DNA from: Acidobacteriota bacterium
GTDB lineage: Bacteria > Acidobacteriota > Terriglobia > Terriglobales > Acidobacteriaceae
Direction: 5' to 3'
Assembly: GCA_025353435.1 (NCBI GenBank)
Contig: JANXQR010000755.1
Coordinates: 1 to 8,043, forward strand
Length of the DNA stretch: 8,043 nucleotides
The notes beneath the pieces are model-generated. The model did no database searches. It had not been told where the DNA came from and was given only the letters and a program-made list of their open reading frames with translations. Position 1 is the stretch's first letter, and each line of letters opens with the position of its first letter. Positions 5,053 through 8,043 of this stretch are shown here, piece after piece. The position numbers and the translations under genes were made by a program.

Positions 5053-7713
5053 ATGCGCAGACTCAGAGCATTCTGGATTCGCTTTCGCGGCCTCTTCAGC
5101 ACCCATCGCGATGTTGGCGACTTCGATGCCGAACTCGAGGGCCATGTGGCCATGCACACGGATGACGGCATCCGTTCCGGTCTCACTCCAATTGAAGCGC
5201 GCCGCCAAGCCCTTATCCGACTCGGCGGAGTGGAACCGACGCGCCAGGCCGTTCGCGAGCGCCGCGGGTTGCCGGGTCTCGAATCTCTGCTGCGCGATTT
5301 CCGCTACAGCGCGCGTTCGCTGGCCCGGCATCCGGCCGTGACCACGGTTGCCATTCTGTCGATTGGCCTTGGCATCGGTGCCAACACCACCATCTTCTCG
5401 ATGGTCAGCCGCTTCGTGTTGCGCCCCGCCCCGGTGGGCGATCCCACTACGCTGTTGACGCTTCGCATCGCGCCGGAAGGCGAACAATGCTGCAATTCAT
5501 TTCCCTTGCCGCTTGTAGCCGACATTCGCCAGCAGGCCCGGTCTTTTTCCGGTGTGGCTGCGTACTACGAGCTCATTCCCGCTTCCATCAGCGGTGGAGC
5601 GGAGCCGGAGCGGGTGTGGGGCCAGAGTGTCACCCCCAATTTCTTCCGCGTCACCGGAATTCCCTTAGTGTTGGGCCCGGGATTTGCCGATAGCGACGAC
5701 CGCGCCCCATTGGTAGTGTTGAGCGAACGCCTCTGGAAGCGCCGTTTCAACAGCGACCCCGCCATCATCGGCAAAAGCGTCACGCTCTCATCCCACGCCT
5801 TTACGGTCTCGGGAATCGCCCCCGCTTCGTTCCACAGCATTGGCCAGATTCTCGATACGGAATTCTGGGTGCCGCTAGGGTGTACCGTGCAGCTGGTTCC
5901 CAGTCTCCCGCCAGCCGATTCGCGCGAATACCACTGGGTGGATGTGGTGGCGCGCATGCGTCCAGGAGTAACGCGTACTGAAGTCGGGGCGGAGTTAAAC
6001 ACCCTTGCGCGGCGTCTCGCTCTCGCCTATCCAAAATCTGACAAAGGGAACCACTTCATATTTGAGCAGGCAGGAACGCTTCCCCCACGCGAACGAGAAA
6101 CAGTCCTAGTATTTCTCACCGCGCTGTCGCTCGTTGTCCTGCTGGTGCTTGCCATTGCCGGCGCCAACGTGGCCAATCTCCTCTTCGCCCAGGCTGTGAG
6201 CCGGCAGCGCGAGATGGCCGTGCGGCTGGCCCTGGGAGCCACTCCGGGCCGCTTGCGCCTGCTGGTGCTGATGGAAGGCCTGCTGCTGGGCCTGGGAGGC
6301 GGAGTCGCCGGTGTGCTGCTTTCGATTTGGTCAACGCAGGCCCTGTCGACATTTCGCATTCCCGCGCCCGTACCGCTTGACCTGCACATTGGCCTCGATG
6401 GCCGCACACTGATGTACACGTTTCTCATCAGCGCCGCATGCGGACTGCTTCTCGGACTGGCTCCGGCCTGGGCTGCCTCCCGCCCGATGATCGCCAATGC
6501 GCTAAAGGGAGAACTGGCACTCGTCCGAATCGGCCGCAGTATCAGCCTGCGCAACCTGCTGGTGGTGGCGCAGGTGGCCATGTCGCTGGTGCTGCTTTGC
6601 GTTACCGGCCTGTTCTTGCGGAGCCTGCAAAGCGCCGCCAGCATCGATATTGGCTTCCAAACCCGTGGGCTGCTTCTGCTCTCCATCGATCCTCGCCTCA
6701 ACGGCTACACACCCGCGAGGACGAGTGCATTTCTGGCGGACCTTCGCCATCGCGTGGCGGCGTTGCCCGGCGTTGATGCAGCCGTATGCACCGATGTGCC
6801 GCTGCTCTCCGGAGGCAACCGCAGCGATGGCTTCACGGTGAGTGGCCATTCCGCGAAAGGCGATCCTTTTTTATTCGCAGATCTCTACGTGGCCACACCC
6901 GGATTCTTTGCAGCGCTGGGTACGCCGCGCCTTGCCGGCCGCGACTTTGGCGGTGAAACGCCGAACGGACCGCGCACAGCCGTCGTCAACAAGGCCTTCG
7001 TCGATGTTCTATTTCACGGCGCAAACCCCATCGGCCAGCATGTCGATGGCGGCCGTTGGACTTACGAAATCATCGGCGTGGCAGGCAATGCCAAATCGCG
7101 CACCGTGGGTGAGGACACCCGCCCCATCCTCTATCGCTCGCTCGATCAGACTGTTGCGGACGATCCCTCGCTCATGGGCTACACGCTCGTCGTGCACACG
7201 CCGGGCAATCCCACCGCCCTTGCGGAAGCCGTGCGGCGCCAGGTGTACGCCATCGATCCCGCCATGGCCATCTATAACGAGGAGACCATGGACGCCCACG
7301 TACGCACGGCTTTCGTGTTGCCTCGCCTTGCGGCCATGCTTTTTGGAGTCTTTGGCGGCATTGGGCTGTTGCTGGCTACCGTTGGCCTGTATGGCGTGAT
7401 GAGCTTTGCGGTGAGCCGGCGCACCCGCGAAATCGGCATCCGCATGGCTCTCGGGGCCAGGCGCGGCGGAGTGGAACGCCTCATCCTGCGCCAGGGAATC
7501 ACGCTGACTGTTATTGCTGTAGTGCTGGGCTGGCCCGCGGCTTGGATGCTGTCAAAGCTCGCATCCAGCTTTCTCTACGGCATTCATCCGCACGACGTGT
7601 TCACCTTCACCGTGGTTCCGCCGATTCTGATTGCGGTTGCTTTGGTGGCGTGCTGGATCCCGGCACGGCGCGCCGCTTCAATCGATCCCGTGGTTGCGCT
7701 GCGGACGGAGTAG
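5053..7713 (+). CDS. ADOP-family orphan permease (MacB/FtsX-like ABC transporter permease)
   Basis: An 886-residue inner-membrane protein of the acidobacterial duplicated orphan permease type. Residues 1-80 are a soluble N-terminal helical region typical of ADOP, with 'FDAELEGHVAMHTDDGIRSG' (24-43). Then comes a membrane segment (~97-119), a MacB-like periplasmic domain (~120-345), and an FtsX block with segments near 350-374, 404-426 and 456-474. The second half repeats this plan: a segment at ~500-522, a periplasmic domain (~530-755), and a second FtsX block near 761-786, 815-835 and 855-872. The duplicated signature is seen as 'REMAVRLALGATPGRLRLLV' (386-405) and 'REIGIRMALGARRGGVERLI' (792-811); the end 'ARRAASIDPVVALRTE' is also typical. 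No ATP-binding subunit is encoded beside it, hence 'orphan'; it might borrow an ATPase or act as a mechanotransmitter. Substrate and role are unknown. It is the last gene of the padR operon. Confidence 0.95.
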   Translation: MRRLRAFWIRFRGLFSTHRDVGDFDAELEGHVAMHTDDGIRSGLTPIEARRQALIRLGGVEPTRQAVRERRGLPGLESLLRDFRYSARSLARHPAVTTVAILSIGLGIGANTTIFSMVSRFVLRPAPVGDPTTLLTLRIAPEGEQCCNSFPLPLVADIRQQARSFSGVAAYYELIPASISGGAEPERVWGQSVTPNFFRVTGIPLVLGPGFADSDDRAPLVVLSERLWKRRFNSDPAIIGKSVTLSSHAFTVSGIAPASFHSIGQILDTEFWVPLGCTVQLVPSLPPADSREYHWVDVVARMRPGVTRTEVGAELNTLARRLALAYPKSDKGNHFIFEQAGTLPPRERETVLVFLTALSLVVLLVLAIAGANVANLLFAQAVSRQREMAVRLALGATPGRLRLLVLMEGLLLGLGGGVAGVLLSIWSTQALSTFRIPAPVPLDLHIGLDGRTLMYTFLISAACGLLLGLAPAWAASRPMIANALKGELALVRIGRSISLRNLLVVAQVAMSLVLLCVTGLFLRSLQSAASIDIGFQTRGLLLLSIDPRLNGYTPARTSAFLADLRHRVAALPGVDAAVCTDVPLLSGGNRSDGFTVSGHSAKGDPFLFADLYVATPGFFAALGTPRLAGRDFGGETPNGPRTAVVNKAFVDVLFHGANPIGQHVDGGRWTYEIIGVAGNAKSRTVGEDTRPILYRSLDQTVADDPSLMGYTLVVHTPGNPTALAEAVRRQVYAIDPAMAIYNEETMDAHVRTAFVLPRLAAMLFGVFGGIGLLLATVGLYGVMSFAVSRRTREIGIRMALGARRGGVERLILRQGITLTVIAVVLGWPAAWMLSKLASSFLYGIHPHDVFTFTVVPPILIAVALVACWIPARRAASIDPVVALRTE

Positions 7714-7787
7714 GCGGGGGTTCGTCGGGATGGGCGGCGAGGCCCGCTATCAGAAGCTTCTCGTTGATTGACGAGAGAACCTGTTGA

Positions 7788-7829
7788 GGTTCGAGGTTTC
7801 CCATGTCCCAAAAGCGGGACATGGGGCAC
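7788..7829. repeat. REP-like hairpin element, copy 1
   Basis: A perfect 10-bp stem CCCATGTCCC / GGGACATGGG with an AAAAGC loop (7810-7815) is framed by GGTTCGAGGTTT on the left and GCAC on the right. There is no T-tract, so it is not a standard terminator. The same frame recurs at 7919-7970, marking it as a repeated intergenic element. Confidence 0.75.
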
Positions 7830-7873
7830 CCTGCGACTGTGGTGGGTTGAGTGAAAGCAAAGGCAAGAACAAC

Positions 7874-7898
7874 CGAAGGTCCTTCGACTTCGCTCAGG
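7874..7898. repeat. Palindrome within a short intergenic repeat-like motif
   Basis: CGAAGG-T-CCTTCG (7874-7886) is a perfect 13-base palindrome running into CTTCGCTCAGG. The CCTTCGACTTCGCTCAGG part resembles a motif I recall as common in intergenic DNA of Acidobacteriota and other bacteria; its copy number cannot be judged from this window. Confidence 0.45.
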
Positions 7899-7918
7899 AA
7901 AACAAGACTGTGGGATGG

Positions 7919-7970
7919 GGTTCGACGTTTCCCACCCTTGCGCTAGAAAAAATGCGCAAAGATGGGGCAC
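7919..7970. repeat. REP-like hairpin element, copy 2
   Basis: It has the same frame as the element at 7788 (GGTTCGACGTTTCCCA on the left, TGGGGCAC on the right), but the hairpin interior is different. The arms CCCACCCTTGCGC and GCGCAAAGATGGG pair at 11 of 13 positions around a loop of about 10 bases. Conserved ends with compensating interiors suggest selection for structure over exact sequence. Confidence 0.7.
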
Positions 7971-8043
7971 GGAAATTTGTGATGGGAGGGGCACGGTCTG
8001 GTGAGACTCGTGGTGTCGCGGGCCTTAGAAGTGGGTGATGCCT

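Larger units (their letters stand above)
7714..8043. other. Gene-free region after the permease, rich in short repeats
   Basis: No frame here resembles a real gene; the open plus-strand frame from 7784 to 8038 runs through two hairpin repeats and has repeat-derived, low-information sequence. A 6-bp hairpin TCTCGT / ACGAGA (7759-7776) follows the permease but lacks a T-tract, so no terminator is called. The main contents are the two REP-like elements and the palindrome listed separately. Confidence 0.6.

Noticed and set aside
4588..5487. Minus-strand 299-codon open frame over padR and the permease start
   Set aside because: Shadow of two well-supported plus-strand genes; no recognisable domain.
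7784..8038. Plus-strand 84-codon open frame at the right end
   Set aside because: It runs straight through two hairpin repeats and has no ribosome binding site or recognisable motif.

Overview
The window most likely comes from a member of the Acidobacteriota, probably Terriglobia. The main evidence is the pair made of a small PadR-type regulator followed immediately by an ~886-residue 'orphan' permease with two MacB/FtsX-like halves and no ATPase beside it. This arrangement is characteristic of acidobacterial genomes (the ADOP family). The GC-rich coding style, a signal-peptide PAP2 protein with a 'LPDAPQPQ' segment after its cleavage site, and intergenic hairpin repeats framed by TTTCCCA...TGGGGCAC agree with this. 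The assignment is an inference from gene content.

Left part (1-2007): a restriction-modification locus. On the minus strand, a DNA methyltransferase of beta (permuted) architecture with a TSPPYW catalytic motif is followed, with an ATGA stop/start overlap, by the N-terminal half of an XhoI/PaeR7I-family endonuclease that runs off the left edge. Divergent from it, on the plus strand, is a 162-codon ORF whose last ~130 codons are the C-terminal domain of a very large type ISP-like restriction enzyme. The rest of that enzyme is missing. The locus looks like a defence island where one system has been truncated and another now sits beside the stump.

Middle part (2008-4468): a ~615-base region without a convincing gene holds an intrinsic terminator, an 8-bp-period TTCACTTC tandem repeat and a perfect CRP/FNR-type palindrome. 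It leads into a pirin gene whose true start is set by a strong ribosome binding site. A strong hairpin terminator lies between pirin and the convergent, secreted PAP2-family phosphatase gene on the minus strand and could serve both.

Right part (4469-8043): the PAP2 gene and the PadR-permease operon diverge from a shared ~230-bp region. The part just before padR carries promoter-like boxes and several short symmetric repeats that may be the PadR operator. The operon is tightly coupled, since the permease ribosome binding site overlaps the padR stop codon. After the permease, the last ~330 bases are gene-free and carry two copies of a REP-like hairpin element plus a small palindrome.

No rRNA, tRNA, CRISPR array, transposase or integrase was recognised. 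I did not find a wholly new system. The strongest leads are the unusual pairing of an XhoI-type nuclease with a putative m4C methyltransferase and the type ISP stump next to it.
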